Shown: positions 8,941 to 17,996 of the stretch, piece after piece
How the letters are laid out: every line of letters begins with the position of its first letter
How positions within the stretch are numbered: position 1 is the first letter of the stretch
DNA from: Sinomicrobium sp.
GTDB taxonomy: Bacteria; Bacteroidota; Bacteroidia; Flavobacteriales; Flavobacteriaceae
Direction of reading: 5' to 3'
Length of the DNA stretch: 64,000 bases
Assembly: GCA_029266035.1 (NCBI GenBank)
Contig: JAJUFH010000001.1
Span: forward strand, 310,001-374,000
Translations under genes and position numbers: made by a program
Notes under the pieces: generated by a model
Databases searched by the model: none
What the model saw: only the letters and a program-made list of their open reading frames with translations
What the model was told of the DNA's origin: nothing

Positions 8941-10347
8941 TTATTTATCTACGTTTTGAACCAGACTTCCATTCCCCGGATTGTCGGTAGCCCCCTGTGG
9001 GAAGGGCATGGTCCACAGATGAGAATCAGGGGTCAGTGTATAAGTCTCACCCTGGTATATCTTGCTAAATCCTACGGTGTAAACCCCTTCGGCATTCAGG
9101 CGACGCGCATCGCAAAAAGGCACTATAGACATGATGAGCTCATTGCTCTTCAAGGCGATAATAGCTTCCATAGCTTCCGCTTCATCGGCAACACTGAGGT
9201 CGGTGTACTTATCGGGTAATATTCTCGTTTGGCGTATCTTGTTCAGTATGGCTACGGCATCTGTTACTTGACCCTGTCTCGCCAGGCACTCGGCTTTTAT
9301 CAGATATACCTCTACTGTGGTCATCCCTCCGTAGTTAAAATAGCCCGACAAGGTAGCGTTGTAATAGGTATCCACTCCCACTGTCCTAATCTTCCAACGG
9401 GACAAAAAGCGAGCGTCTCCCTCTTCAAATCGCTCTGCTCGTTCTACCGGAATATCGTTTTCAGGACTAATCCTCGACAGTGCGCCATGGCGATAGTTGT
9501 AGTTTTCCACATAGTCAAATCCCACAGGAGACGGCATAGTCAAATAAGAGTCCGGATCTTCTATAAGTGATTTATTGCTGTTGTAATAGGCGATCCAATC
9601 GTACAGACTGCTATTTTTTTCAAGAGCCTTATCGGCATAAACCAATGCCTGTTCATAGTTGCTCATCTGCAAATACAAGCGAGACATAAAAGCGTAACCT
9701 GCACCTGAGTTTGGATGTAGTACGGTGGCTGAAGTCTCGGGCAAATAAGGCAGCGCTTCCTCCATATCGGCAAGCATAAAATCGTATAGTTCCTGAATAC
9801 TCACCTGTTTGCTCGGTGCATTGATATCTGCGCTGGTAATCAAAGGTACAGACAGTTTATCCGACGCATTAGAGGCCTCGTAGGTATCGGCGTAATAATT
9901 GACGAGGTTAAAATAACTCATCGCTCTCAACACCTTGGCTTGCGCCCAAAGCTCTCTCTGTTCACTCTCTGTGGCCTCTGTGGTTTGCAGCGCATTCTCC
10001 ACAATCAGATTGAAGGTAGAAATCCCCCCATAACCTCCGTAATAAGTGGCTTCGTCGGCACGGTTTAAGCTGATGCGATCGGCCGATTCATCCCAGAGAT
10101 AATTAGCTTTATCCAAAGGGTAAAAAGACAAGGTTGCATCAGATACATATTTGTCGTTCAACAAGTTTAGCGCCTGATCTACATTGAGCACGTGATTGGT
10201 GTATTCGTCCCTGATCAATGCCTCAAAATCGGATAGTGTTTGCGGGATTTTAGACCCCTTGGGAATATCGTCTAGATAATCTTCACAAGAAACCAATCCC
10301 GAAGCCAGTACCAGTATATATATTAAGGTGATATATCTATTTTTCAT
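8941..10347 (-). CDS. SusD/RagB family outer-membrane lipoprotein
   Basis: The protein has 468 residues and a lipobox at GLVSC. The SusD N-terminal region with TPR helices (AKVLRAMSYFNLVNYYAD, GYAFMSRLYLQMSNYEQALVYADKALE) is followed by the SusD C-terminal half (VEVYLIKAECLARQGQVTDAVAILNKIRQTR, ELIMSIVPFCDARRLNAEG). It starts 17 bases after the susC stop on the same strand. The partner is the STN-containing SusC next door. Because the locus has its own sigma/FecR pair and no glycosidase, the ligand may not be a glycan. Confidence 0.94.
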   Translation of the reverse strand: MKNRYITLIYILVLASGLVSCEDYLDDIPKGSKIPQTLSDFEALIRDEYTNHVLNVDQALNLLNDKYVSDATLSFYPLDKANYLWDESADRISLNRADEATYYGGYGGISTFNLIVENALQTTEATESEQRELWAQAKVLRAMSYFNLVNYYADTYEASNASDKLSVPLITSADINAPSKQVSIQELYDFMLADMEEALPYLPETSATVLHPNSGAGYAFMSRLYLQMSNYEQALVYADKALEKNSSLYDWIAYYNSNKSLIEDPDSYLTMPSPVGFDYVENYNYRHGALSRISPENDIPVERAERFEEGDARFLSRWKIRTVGVDTYYNATLSGYFNYGGMTTVEVYLIKAECLARQGQVTDAVAILNKIRQTRILPDKYTDLSVADEAEAMEAIIALKSNELIMSIVPFCDARRLNAEGVYTVGFSKIYQGETYTLTPDSHLWTMPFPQGATDNPGNGSLVQNVDK

Positions 10348-10364
10348 CTGTTTGTTTTTAACGG

Positions 10365-13300
10365 TTAAAGATTCACATTAAACCCTAGTACAAAATTCGG
10401 ACTGTAATAGCCTCCTAAGAGAAATTTTGCGTCTCTGCTTTTAGCGATGGTAAACACATTTTCCACATTAAAGTTTATGCGAAGACGCTCTATACCCAGT
10501 TTAGTAGCCAAATCGGTACTGTTGTAGGAGAGCGATACATTGCTCAATCTCAGGTTTGAAGCATTTAGAATATTTTGGCTCGCATAAGAGTAAATAGACT
10601 GTAGGTCGTAGCTGTAATCAGCATCGTACTCGTATATGGCTCTGGGCACATCGGTATGTGCCTCGTCTCCGGGTTGCAACCAACGATCTCTAATTCGGTT
10701 GTTTAGCGTGGCTATATTAGCGATATATCCCCCTGTAGCACTAGAGTAGCTACTTCCAAACATCGGCAAAAAGTTATTCCTGATCTTGTGTCCCAATTCG
10801 TAGATAAAGAGAGCAGACAGCGAAAAATCTTTGTAAGATACCGCCGTTCTAAAAGATCCGCTTTGAACGGGTACCGTTGTGCCATAATCATTAATCGCCT
10901 CTAAATCGGCAGGGTTATACGATACGGCCTCTCCGGCAGCATCGTACACCTGAGGCAGCCCTGTATCGCTCAATCCGGCCCATTGATAACCGTATATAGT
11001 GTTGTAGTCTTTACCCACTCTCGGAAATTCAGAAGGGTAATCCAGTTGTAAATAATACACCGGAGCTTCTACGTTTACGCTGGTCACCTTGTTTTTGTTG
11101 TAAGCGTACATCAGACCTATATCCCAAGAGAAATCAGAGGTTTGAACAATGCGTCCGTCTAGGCTGATTTCTACACCTTTGTTGGTCATTTCACCATTGT
11201 TTAAGGTATAGGTAGAATACCCCCAACCTTCTGTGGGTACCCCGTTGCTATTAGCCAAGAGGTCTTCCCCCTTTTTGTGATACAGATCGAGTGTACCACT
11301 TAGTCTGTGGTCGAACAAGGAAAAATCTACCCCCAAGTTGGCGGCAGTGGTTTTTTCCCAAGACAACTGTGGATTCGGACGAGAGTTAATCCCCCCTTGC
11401 AATCCTCCAACGTTGGGATTGGAGCTGTAGTAAGCGGTGAGATAAGGCGCCGAGTCTTTGGCAACATTGCCTCCTATACCGTATGAAAACCGCAGCTTGA
11501 GCATATTTACCCACGAAGGATTAAAAAAGGATTCGTTGTGTATATTCCACCCCGCTCCGGCCGACCAGGTCGGTTTGTTTTGGTATTTGTTGTCTGTGCC
11601 CCAAAGATTGGATCGATCCCAACGCAAACTCCCTGTAAAAGAGTAGCGCGAATCGTAGGTATATCCGGCATTGCCGTATACCGAGACATAGCGGTTGGTC
11701 AGTTCTCTTTCGGCAGAGAAATCGTTTTGAGACATATACCCGCTAAAAACAGCACCGTAAGCTTGTAACAAATCGGCCTGATTGATGGGAGTAAAGCTCA
11801 AAGTTTGAGCGTCATAGCCATAGCGTGTATTCTCGCTATACTCCAATTTGGAATGTCTCATTTCCATACCTGCGATAGCACTGACATGGTGCACATCCTT
11901 AAACAATTTATTAAAATTGAGCTGCTGGCGGAAATTGTAAGCGTTGGAATACTGATTACTCCTATACGAAATATCGCCATAGGGCAAATTGTACACAGCT
12001 TTGTTGTCGGGCGAAATGGTGACCAGTTCGTTTACCCTCGACCGCACCTCATACGATCTCTTGTCTCTCAGTTGATTTACACGTCCTACCCCGTATTCGT
12101 ACTGGAACATGGCGCTATACGAAAACGCTTCGCTCAATTTGAGGTTTAACTTAGCATAGGTTCTATTGCTGAAATTTTTGTGTTCTCTCAAGTTTCTCCC
12201 CAGCTCGTCTATGGGGGTAATATCCATACTGTACAAGCCGTAGAGATTCATAGACTGCAAGGTAGAGCGGTTGTAACGCGAGGCGGCGGTAGAAGTAAAA
12301 GGTGTTCCGTCGCTGTTCATCAGGCGGTTGTAGGGCTGAAATTTAAAACCAGGATTAAGCGGATCGAAGGCCTGTTCGTCTGCATTGTTAAAATACACGT
12401 AGGTTCCGAGATCTAAGCTGAGCCAATCGGTGATTTCAGTAGAATTTCTCAAATTGATCCCTATAGAATTGTCTTCTGAATAACGATCTTCAAACTTGTT
12501 GTCTTTATACGTCACCGAAGCGTTAAAACTGTTATTTTCGGTGGCTCGTCCAAAGCTGAGGTTGTACTGTTGGTAATACTGATCGCGTTTGGCATAGCGC
12601 TCCAAATCGTCGTAATACTGATATCCGGATGCTCCCAGTCGGGCTATGGCACTATTCATTTCAGATTCCGAAATATTTCCGGCGTAGTAGTTGAGTAGGG
12701 TTTGCATCCCTTGGCTGGTATACACCGCATTGTCGAGTAGCGAAGTGGCATAAGCGGCAGCTCCGGTGGCTTGCAAATTGGGGTTTCCATTGGCCCACTC
12801 CTGCTCCAATCCGATGATATCAGCTGCATTAGTCAGATTGCCCGTATAGTATTTATAAGGTGAAATCGTCAGGCTGCTGGAAAAGGAAATATCAGTTTGT
12901 CCGGCCTTGGCCTTTTTGGTAGTGATTACTATTACTCCATTAGCTGCTCGTGCTCCGTAAATAGAAGCAGCCGCTGCATCTTTAAGCACAGTAATACTCT
13001 CTATATCTTCCACATTCAAATCCGGGAGGTTTTCTTCGAGACTGTAGTACTGATTATACCTGGTTTTCTCTACCGGAAACCCATCTATAACATAGAGCGG
13101 AGTGGTGAGTCCGCTCATAGAGGTCACCCCTCTTATTACCCCGTCCTGATAGCCTACAATACGCCCTGCCAACACAGCATCCAGATCGTTGAGTCGCTGC
13201 GATTCAAAATCCTCACTCTCCAACTTGGTAAAGGCCCCCGTAGTTCGCTCGCTCGATATGGTTTGATATCCGGTAACGGTCACCTCACCAAGTTCGTTGG

Positions 13301-13922
13301 CTTGTTCTGTCAACCTCACAACAATCTCCTGTTCTAATCCCACCGGTATTTCTCTACTTGTAAATCCTATATAGCTAAAGACAAGCACATCCCCCTCTTC
13401 GGCCATAATACTAAATTTACCGTTTTCGTCGGTTGTTGTCCCTTTTTGGGTTCCTTTTACCAAGACTGTGGCTCCCATCAAAGGCATTCCGCTTTTATCC
13501 CTTACGGCACCAGTAATCAACTTTTGTACAGCTTCCTTCGTATCTGCTACGCCTAAAGTAGAGGGAGTTGTGTTTAATACAATCTGCTGGTCGAACAGCT
13601 GAAAAACGACATCTGTATCCCCAAACACTTTTTTCAGCACTTGCGACAGCGGTTCTTTTTGGGCGTAAACACTAATCTTACGGGAGAGGTTTACATCTCG
13701 GTGATTATACAAAAACCGGTAAGAGGTAATAGTCTCTACAGTTTTAAAAAATTCTTCTACAGTAACTTGTTCGAGGTCTACTGAAACTTTTACATTCTGT
13801 GAATACGAGCTCGCTTCTATGCGAAACACAGCAATGAAAAGAAAGAATAATGCAAGTTTCATTTTCAGGTCAAATTTCAGGACGCAACAGGCGCGCCCCA
13901 AACGGTTAATAGGTTTTTTCAT
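10365..13922 (-). CDS. SusC/RagA TonB-linked receptor with N-terminal STN signalling domain
   Basis: This outer-membrane receptor is 1185 residues from the ATG at 13922 (MKKPINRLGR, then a basic segment and hydrophobic signal ending SSYSQN). An upstream in-frame ATG at 14012 would add 30 residues without signal character. Order: STN domain about 45-125, carboxypeptidase-regulatory-like domain about 137-220, plug with TonB-box-like EVTVTGYQ and DAAAASIYGARAANGVIVITT, then a large beta barrel. STN domains contact FecR-type anti-sigma factors, and fecR lies directly upstream, so this receptor probably reports ligand binding to the ECF sigma factor at 15334. Confidence 0.94.
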   Translation of the reverse strand: MKKPINRLGRACCVLKFDLKMKLALFFLFIAVFRIEASSYSQNVKVSVDLEQVTVEEFFKTVETITSYRFLYNHRDVNLSRKISVYAQKEPLSQVLKKVFGDTDVVFQLFDQQIVLNTTPSTLGVADTKEAVQKLITGAVRDKSGMPLMGATVLVKGTQKGTTTDENGKFSIMAEEGDVLVFSYIGFTSREIPVGLEQEIVVRLTEQANELGEVTVTGYQTISSERTTGAFTKLESEDFESQRLNDLDAVLAGRIVGYQDGVIRGVTSMSGLTTPLYVIDGFPVEKTRYNQYYSLEENLPDLNVEDIESITVLKDAAAASIYGARAANGVIVITTKKAKAGQTDISFSSSLTISPYKYYTGNLTNAADIIGLEQEWANGNPNLQATGAAAYATSLLDNAVYTSQGMQTLLNYYAGNISESEMNSAIARLGASGYQYYDDLERYAKRDQYYQQYNLSFGRATENNSFNASVTYKDNKFEDRYSEDNSIGINLRNSTEITDWLSLDLGTYVYFNNADEQAFDPLNPGFKFQPYNRLMNSDGTPFTSTAASRYNRSTLQSMNLYGLYSMDITPIDELGRNLREHKNFSNRTYAKLNLKLSEAFSYSAMFQYEYGVGRVNQLRDKRSYEVRSRVNELVTISPDNKAVYNLPYGDISYRSNQYSNAYNFRQQLNFNKLFKDVHHVSAIAGMEMRHSKLEYSENTRYGYDAQTLSFTPINQADLLQAYGAVFSGYMSQNDFSAERELTNRYVSVYGNAGYTYDSRYSFTGSLRWDRSNLWGTDNKYQNKPTWSAGAGWNIHNESFFNPSWVNMLKLRFSYGIGGNVAKDSAPYLTAYYSSNPNVGGLQGGINSRPNPQLSWEKTTAANLGVDFSLFDHRLSGTLDLYHKKGEDLLANSNGVPTEGWGYSTYTLNNGEMTNKGVEISLDGRIVQTSDFSWDIGLMYAYNKNKVTSVNVEAPVYYLQLDYPSEFPRVGKDYNTIYGYQWAGLSDTGLPQVYDAAGEAVSYNPADLEAINDYGTTVPVQSGSFRTAVSYKDFSLSALFIYELGHKIRNNFLPMFGSSYSSATGGYIANIATLNNRIRDRWLQPGDEAHTDVPRAIYEYDADYSYDLQSIYSYASQNILNASNLRLSNVSLSYNSTDLATKLGIERLRINFNVENVFTIAKSRDAKFLLGGYYSPNFVLGFNVNL

Positions 13923-14054
13923 ACTTTTGTTTTGAATTAGCTGGTTTACTTTAGTAAATCGGTGAACACCAATCGGAGAATGCGGCAACATTTTCCGATT
14001 TTTTTGTTCCATACAAGCTTGTGTTGGTCAGGTTTTGGTTTTCATAATTGACGA

Positions 14055-15206
14055 TTAATTAATAATTACGGTATTCCCCTCTATAGTATATTCAAAAGGA
14101 TAACTCCTCTGAAATGATTGCAACACCTTTGGCAGAGGCTCTCCATAAAATTTAGCGGTAAATATCTCTTTTTCAAGCTGTTTATTGTGGTTTTCTATAC
14201 GCACGTCAAACTTTCGTTCCAAGCTGTGTATAATGGAGGCAAAATCGGCTCCTTCAAAGATCATCGCACCATCTTTCCAAGCAGTATAACGTTCAGTATC
14301 TACAGTTTTCGTTCTCAAGTACTCCCCTTGATTGTCAAATTCTGCAAGTGTTCCCGGCTTTATAAGCAATGCCTTTTCTTCATCATAAGTTTCCGCAGCC
14401 TTGTACAAGGCCACCTTCCCTTCTACCAAAACCGTACTCACCACGGAATCTGACGGATAATTACTCACATTGAAGCTAGTGCCCAGCACTCGCACTCCAA
14501 CCTCATCAGTACGCACTACAAAAGGGCGGGAAGTATCTCTTGAAACTTCAAAAAAAGCCTCTCCTTTTAAATAGACCTCACGGGTAGAACCCGAGGTGAC
14601 GTTGTGCGGAAATTTCAGCCATGTTCCCGAATTCAGTGTAATACGAGTACTATCGCTCAGTACCAAAACAGCGGTTTCTCCGTAGGGCACATCAATTTCA
14701 CTATAGCTTTCTGTATTGGCTTCTCCGGTAGCAATATATTTTACGGTATCGCCCAGCTGTTTTACCTCCACTCCCTGCAAAATTCCCAAAGTCCCGTGAG
14801 AATTACTTTTGAGCGATTTTATCAGGGTATCAGACAAACGAAGGCTCACTCCCTTTTTAACCGATTTATCCTGTGTAGCCGTTTGGGGAGATCGGTCGAT
14901 TACAGCCAGCCCTACACCCAACAAAATAAGCAATACAGCTGCATAGTTAACAAATGTGGGAAGACGGCGCACTTTCCCTTTTTGTGTTGACAGATTTAGG
15001 ATTTCGCTTAGCAGTTTTTCCTTTTTCTCTTTTGAAGGGGGCGTGTACGACCAGGCTGCAATACGCCGGTTTAAGTTGGCATACGATTTGAATAGCTCCG
15101 CATACGACGCTTTCTTTAGCAATTCGTCTAGCTCGAGCTGTTCTGTTTCCGACAGCTCGCCGGAAAAGTACTTGTGCACCAAATTGTAAAACCGCTCTTT
15201 CTCCAT
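14055..15206 (-). CDS. FecR family anti-sigma regulator
   Basis: This is a 383-residue inner-membrane regulator. The N-terminal cytoplasmic part (about 1-84) is a helical sigma-binding region. One membrane segment lies at about 86-103 (VNYAAVLLILLGVGLAVI). The periplasmic FecR domain covers about 180-280 (SEIDVPYGETAVLVLSDSTRITLNSGTWLKFP, EVYLKGEAFFEV) and DUF4974 is C-terminal. It transmits the STN signal of SusC to the ECF sigma factor. Unusually the sigma gene is divergent, with a 127-base gap, instead of co-directional upstream. Confidence 0.95.
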   Translation of the reverse strand: MEKERFYNLVHKYFSGELSETEQLELDELLKKASYAELFKSYANLNRRIAAWSYTPPSKEKKEKLLSEILNLSTQKGKVRRLPTFVNYAAVLLILLGVGLAVIDRSPQTATQDKSVKKGVSLRLSDTLIKSLKSNSHGTLGILQGVEVKQLGDTVKYIATGEANTESYSEIDVPYGETAVLVLSDSTRITLNSGTWLKFPHNVTSGSTREVYLKGEAFFEVSRDTSRPFVVRTDEVGVRVLGTSFNVSNYPSDSVVSTVLVEGKVALYKAAETYDEEKALLIKPGTLAEFDNQGEYLRTKTVDTERYTAWKDGAMIFEGADFASIIHSLERKFDVRIENHNKQLEKEIFTAKFYGEPLPKVLQSFQRSYPFEYTIEGNTVIIN

Positions 15207-15333
15207 AAACTACAAGAAGACTTTTACTATATGACACAAGCTTTTAAAAAACCCCTATACCCAGTTCATATTTTTTTTTCATTTTTGTTAAAACAAAATT
15301 ATCTTTTCGTTATCACGAGCTGTACGACTGTCA

Positions 15334-15876
15334 ATGAAATACCAACCGAAAAATAAGGCCGAACTCCTCAACGCGCTTCATTCGGGAGATAAAGCCGCTT
15401 TCAAATATATTTTTGAGGCCTTTTACGACGATTTGGTATGTTATATCTACAGTTTGTGTAACAACCGCGCCAAGGCAGAAGATATAGTACAGAACGTTTT
15501 TGTCAAACTTTGGGAACAGCACGACACCATTGCGGTACACACTTCCTTGAAAAACTACCTCTTCAGAGCCTCTCACAATCTATTTATCAATAGCCTTAGA
15601 CGAAACAGAAATACTGTTTTTCTTTCCGACCACCTTTATCTGGAAAGTTTTCTGGCGGAGGAAACCGAGGGAAAAGAAGCCCTACCTAATCGCGAAACGC
15701 TACAACAAGCTATCGATACACTGCCCGAGCGATGTAGGGAGATTTTTGTCCTCCATAAAATTAAGGGGATGAAATACAGTCAGATAGCCCAAAAATTAAA
15801 CATTTCCATAAAGACCGTAGAAAACCAGATGAGCAAAGCCTATCAGAAACTTCGGAAAATGAAGAATCGGGATTAA
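15334..15876 (+). CDS. ECF RNA polymerase sigma-70 factor (FecI-like)
   Basis: This 180-residue sigma factor has region 2 at about 20-90 (YSLCNNRAKAEDIVQNVFVKLWEQ, LKNYLFRASHNLFINSLRR) and region 4 at about 120-175 (ALPERCREIF-like LPERCREIFVLHKIKGMKYSQIAQKL, ISIKTVENQMSKAYQKLRK). It lacks other sigma domains, as expected for ECF members. It should direct transcription of the adjacent susC-susD-tlpA genes when released by FecR. A repeat island begins about 50 bases after its stop. Confidence 0.94.
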   Translation: MKYQPKNKAELLNALHSGDKAAFKYIFEAFYDDLVCYIYSLCNNRAKAEDIVQNVFVKLWEQHDTIAVHTSLKNYLFRASHNLFINSLRRNRNTVFLSDHLYLESFLAEETEGKEALPNRETLQQAIDTLPERCREIFVLHKIKGMKYSQIAQKLNISIKTVENQMSKAYQKLRKMKNRD

Positions 15877-15989
15877 ATCATTTCTGGTCTCATTACTCAA
15901 TCGATATTAAGGAATGACACGGAAAATGTTCATTCTGAGCGGAGAGAAGAATTTCCCCCCAAGCTCAAAGAATCTTTAACAGATCAAAA

Positions 15990-16044
15990 ACTCCCCTCTT
16001 CAGACAAAGAGGGGTGGACAGCTTCGCTGGACGGGGAGTTCTGA
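15990..16044 (+). repeat. REP-like hairpin element, copy 1 of inverted pair
   Basis: CCCCTCTT pairs with AAGAGGGG over a CAGACA loop, and outer AACTCCCC pairs with GGGGAGTT. GACAGCTTCGCTGG lies between and can form its own small stem. The reverse complement of 16106-16162 has the same order of parts: ACTCC, a stem around AGACAAAG, a GCAGCG segment, then a closing TTCTGA. Confidence 0.75.
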
Positions 16045-16105
16045 CAAGCCCGAAACATGGCTGTTTTACCCTAAACATTTAGGAATAGTACAATCGTTTG
16101 GGGTT

Positions 16106-16162
16106 TCAGAACCCTCCCCCCTCGCTGCACTAGGGTACCTCCCTTTGTCTAAAGGGAGGAGT
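16106..16162 (-). repeat. REP-like hairpin element, copy 2 (inverted)
   Basis: Read on the minus strand this matches copy 1 in organisation: ACTCCTCCC, AGACAAAG, GGGAGG, then GCAGCGAGGGGGGAGGGTT and TTCTGA. On the plus strand CCTCCCTTT and AAAGGGAGG form a perfect 9-base stem followed by a T-run, so it could also stop transcription. About 61 bases separate the two copies. Confidence 0.72.
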
Positions 16163-16239
16163 CTTTTTTATAACTATTAAGAAAAAACACTAAGAACTAA
16201 TCAACTACAAATCTCACCACACTAATTCGTCTATGGGGG

Positions 16240-16261
16240 GAGACGCAAAATTTTGCGTCTC
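16240..16261. repeat. 22-base perfect palindrome of the GAGACGCA-N6-TGCGTCTC family
   Basis: The arms GAGACGCA and TGCGTCTC surround an AAATTT centre, followed by CTAC. The same arms with a GCATGC centre, again followed by CAC or CTAC, occur inside the pyruvate dehydrogenase E2 gene at 46687-46708 and, with GGGACGCA/TGCGTCCC arms, at 47119-47140. Confidence 0.85.
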
Positions 16262-16390
16262 TACAGTGTCTGGTTTATGTCATATTGCTGTTCTACTAAT
16301 CGCCCTGTATAAGGTAGTTAAGGCCATAATAAACAACTATGAACTAATGGATTGTTATTGGGTTAATGGGTTAATGAGTGATAACTAATC

Positions 16391-16429
16391 ACCAAGTCTC
16401 CTCATCACCAAGTCTCCCCGTCAACAAAA
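16391..16429 (+). repeat. 39-base direct repeat, left copy
   Basis: It matches 18181-18219 at 35 of 39 positions by eye, in the same orientation. It contains two internal AAGTCTCC units. It lies in the mirrored repeat shell around the ATPase gene. Confidence 0.75.
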
Positions 16430-16538
16430 CCCTTCCTTCATTTTGTCTTGACACAAAACGAAGCAAAAACGCAAAAAAACAGAAAAACAAAAGCCCCACA
16501 CTAACAACTCCGAACTAACAACTAAAAAACTATTTCCC

Positions 16539-16584
16539 GATGGCCACGTCGCGTGCAGCTGCACCTTACACTCCTCGCTATGAC
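16539..16584 (+). repeat. GATGGCCACGTCGC...CTCCTCGCTATGAC element, left copy
   Basis: The ends GATGGCCACGTCGC and CTCCTCGCTATGAC match those of the element at 18109-18156, with a variable middle. It resembles the right arm of the GTCATTGCGAG-type dispersed repeat seen at 17997-18160. Confidence 0.75.
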
Positions 16585-16590
16585 GGGGTT

Positions 16591-16620
16591 TCATCTCGGC
16601 CGAAGTGGAGAGATCTCACT
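16591..16620 (+). repeat. 30-base direct repeat immediately left of the ATPase gene
   Basis: It begins TCATCTCGGCCGAAGTGG and ends GATCTCACT. It matches 17926-17955 at 27 of 30 positions, same orientation. The two copies bracket the ATPase gene, 101 bases before its start and 7 bases after its stop. Confidence 0.82.
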
Positions 16621-16721
16621 ACCCGGAATTTCAAAACATAGAGAAATAAAAGGCCTGTCGATAAATTTGTTTATTGGATTAAACAAATTATTTCTATTTT
16701 TGTTTACTGTAATAAACAAAA

Positions 16722-17918
16722 ATGGAGTTTTTAATAGAGCAATTTCGTCAAAAGTTAAAATACACCTCACTTGATTTTGTCCGTTCCCTAATGAGTGAAA
16801 TCAATTGGAATGCACGGCTTATAGGAATTAAAGGGGCAAGAGGAATAGGGAAAACCACACTTTTGTTACAATATATCAAGTTAAACCTGAGTGAGTCTTT
16901 TAATCAAACTTTATATGTGAGTTTGGACGATATTTGGTTCAACAACCATTCTCTTGTACACTTAGTACGCGATTTTGAACGGCAAGGTGGCAAATACCTC
17001 TTTTTGGATGAAGTTCATAAATATCCTGGCTGGGCACAAGAACTGAAAAACGTATATGATAATTATCCTGCCCTGAAAATCGTTTTTACCGGGTCGTCTC
17101 TTCTCGAAATCTTAAATGCTCGTGCCGATTTGAGTCGAAGAGCTGTGGTCTATAGCATGCAGGGATTTTCTTTTCGGGAACATATTAGTGTGGAGACAGG
17201 GGTAGACCTTCCCGTTTTGTCTCTCGACCAAATTATTAAAAATCACCATGAGGAAGCCCAAAAAATTAATGAGCGTATAAAGCCATTCGAACATTTCGAG
17301 AAATATCTTAAATACGGGTATTTCCCTTTTTATATGGAGCAACCTGATTTATATTTAATGCGTTTGGGGGAAGTGCTCAACATGGTTTTGGAAATTGAAC
17401 TTCCTTTGCTGCGAAATATAGACTTAGCCTATGTAGCCAAAGTAAAACAACTTTTGGTTATCATCGCCGAATCTGTTCCCTTTATCCCCAATGTAAGTAA
17501 GCTAAGTAATAAAATCGGAATTAATCGAGCTACTTTATTGTCCTATCTGCATTATCTTGATGAGATAGGACTGACTCAGAACTTATATAAAAGCGCTCGA
17601 GGTATCAGTAAATTGCAAAAGCCTTCCAAAATATACTTAGACAACACCAACCTCATTTATCTAATGGCTCGACAAAATGCCGATAAGGGAAATCTAAGAG
17701 AAACCTTTTTTTTAAACCAATTGACCTATAGACATTCTCTTAGGTATACTGAAAATGGTGATTTTTTGGTGGATGACAAATTTACTTTTGAAATTGGAGG
17801 AAAGGGAAAAAAAACGAAGCAAATTGAATCTGTTGAAAACGCCTATGTCGTTGCAGATGATATCCTGTACGGATATCAAAATAAAATACCCTTATGGCTC
17901 TTCGGTTTTCTATACTGA
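16722..17918 (+). CDS. AAA-family ATPase with DUF4143-type C-terminal domain
   Basis: This 398-residue protein has a Walker A at about 38-45 (GARGIGKTT), a Walker B-like YLFLDEVHKYPGW at about 91-103 and a sensor-like FTGSS. The C-terminal half has a winged-helix-like stretch (KLSNKIGINRATLLSYLHYLDEIGL) and DUF4143 features (KIYLDNTNLIYLMA, RETFFLNQL, FEIGGKGKK). Members are widespread in bacteria and their role is mostly unknown; some are linked to mobile or defence contexts. The gene looks richer in A+T than its neighbours and is enclosed by repeats. The ATG at 16722 overlaps TAATAAACAAAAATGG; the start is plausible but not certain. Confidence 0.85.
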   Translation: MEFLIEQFRQKLKYTSLDFVRSLMSEINWNARLIGIKGARGIGKTTLLLQYIKLNLSESFNQTLYVSLDDIWFNNHSLVHLVRDFERQGGKYLFLDEVHKYPGWAQELKNVYDNYPALKIVFTGSSLLEILNARADLSRRAVVYSMQGFSFREHISVETGVDLPVLSLDQIIKNHHEEAQKINERIKPFEHFEKYLKYGYFPFYMEQPDLYLMRLGEVLNMVLEIELPLLRNIDLAYVAKVKQLLVIIAESVPFIPNVSKLSNKIGINRATLLSYLHYLDEIGLTQNLYKSARGISKLQKPSKIYLDNTNLIYLMARQNADKGNLRETFFLNQLTYRHSLRYTENGDFLVDDKFTFEIGGKGKKTKQIESVENAYVVADDILYGYQNKIPLWLFGFLY

Positions 17919-17925
17919 GAAAATA

Positions 17926-17955
17926 TCATCTCGACCGAGGTGGAGAGATCTCACC
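17926..17955 (+). repeat. 30-base direct repeat immediately right of the ATPase gene
   Basis: It begins TCATCTCGACCGAGGTGG and ends GATCTCACC. It differs from the left copy at 16591-16620 at three positions by eye. Confidence 0.82.
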
Positions 17956-17996
17956 CCAAGCTAAGTATCTTTAGAAGAACCAAACAACTAAAACCC

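Larger units (their letters stand above)
15877..16721. repeat. Gene-free repeat island upstream of the AAA ATPase gene
   Basis: No credible coding frame is present. The stretch holds fragments of several short interspersed repeat types: a CATTCTGAGCGGAG half-element (15929-15979), an inverted pair of about 56-base hairpin elements (15990-16044 and 16106-16162), a 22-base perfect palindrome (16240-16261), an ACCAAGTCTCC-type block (16391-16429), a GATGGCCACGTCGC element (16539-16584) and a TCATCTCGGCCGAAG element (16591-16620). Several recur downstream of the ATPase gene at 17926-18261. Confidence 0.8.

Noticed and set aside
10410-10440. Further copy of the TTTTGCGTCTC palindrome in susC
   Set aside because: Only one arm (TTTTGCGTCTCT) is present and it encodes conserved barrel-end residues; probably chance.
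16138-16172. Intrinsic terminator of the ECF sigma gene
   Set aside because: It has a stem and T-run, but lies 260 bases after the stop and matches the inverted repeat element, so I call it part of that element; it may still stop transcription.
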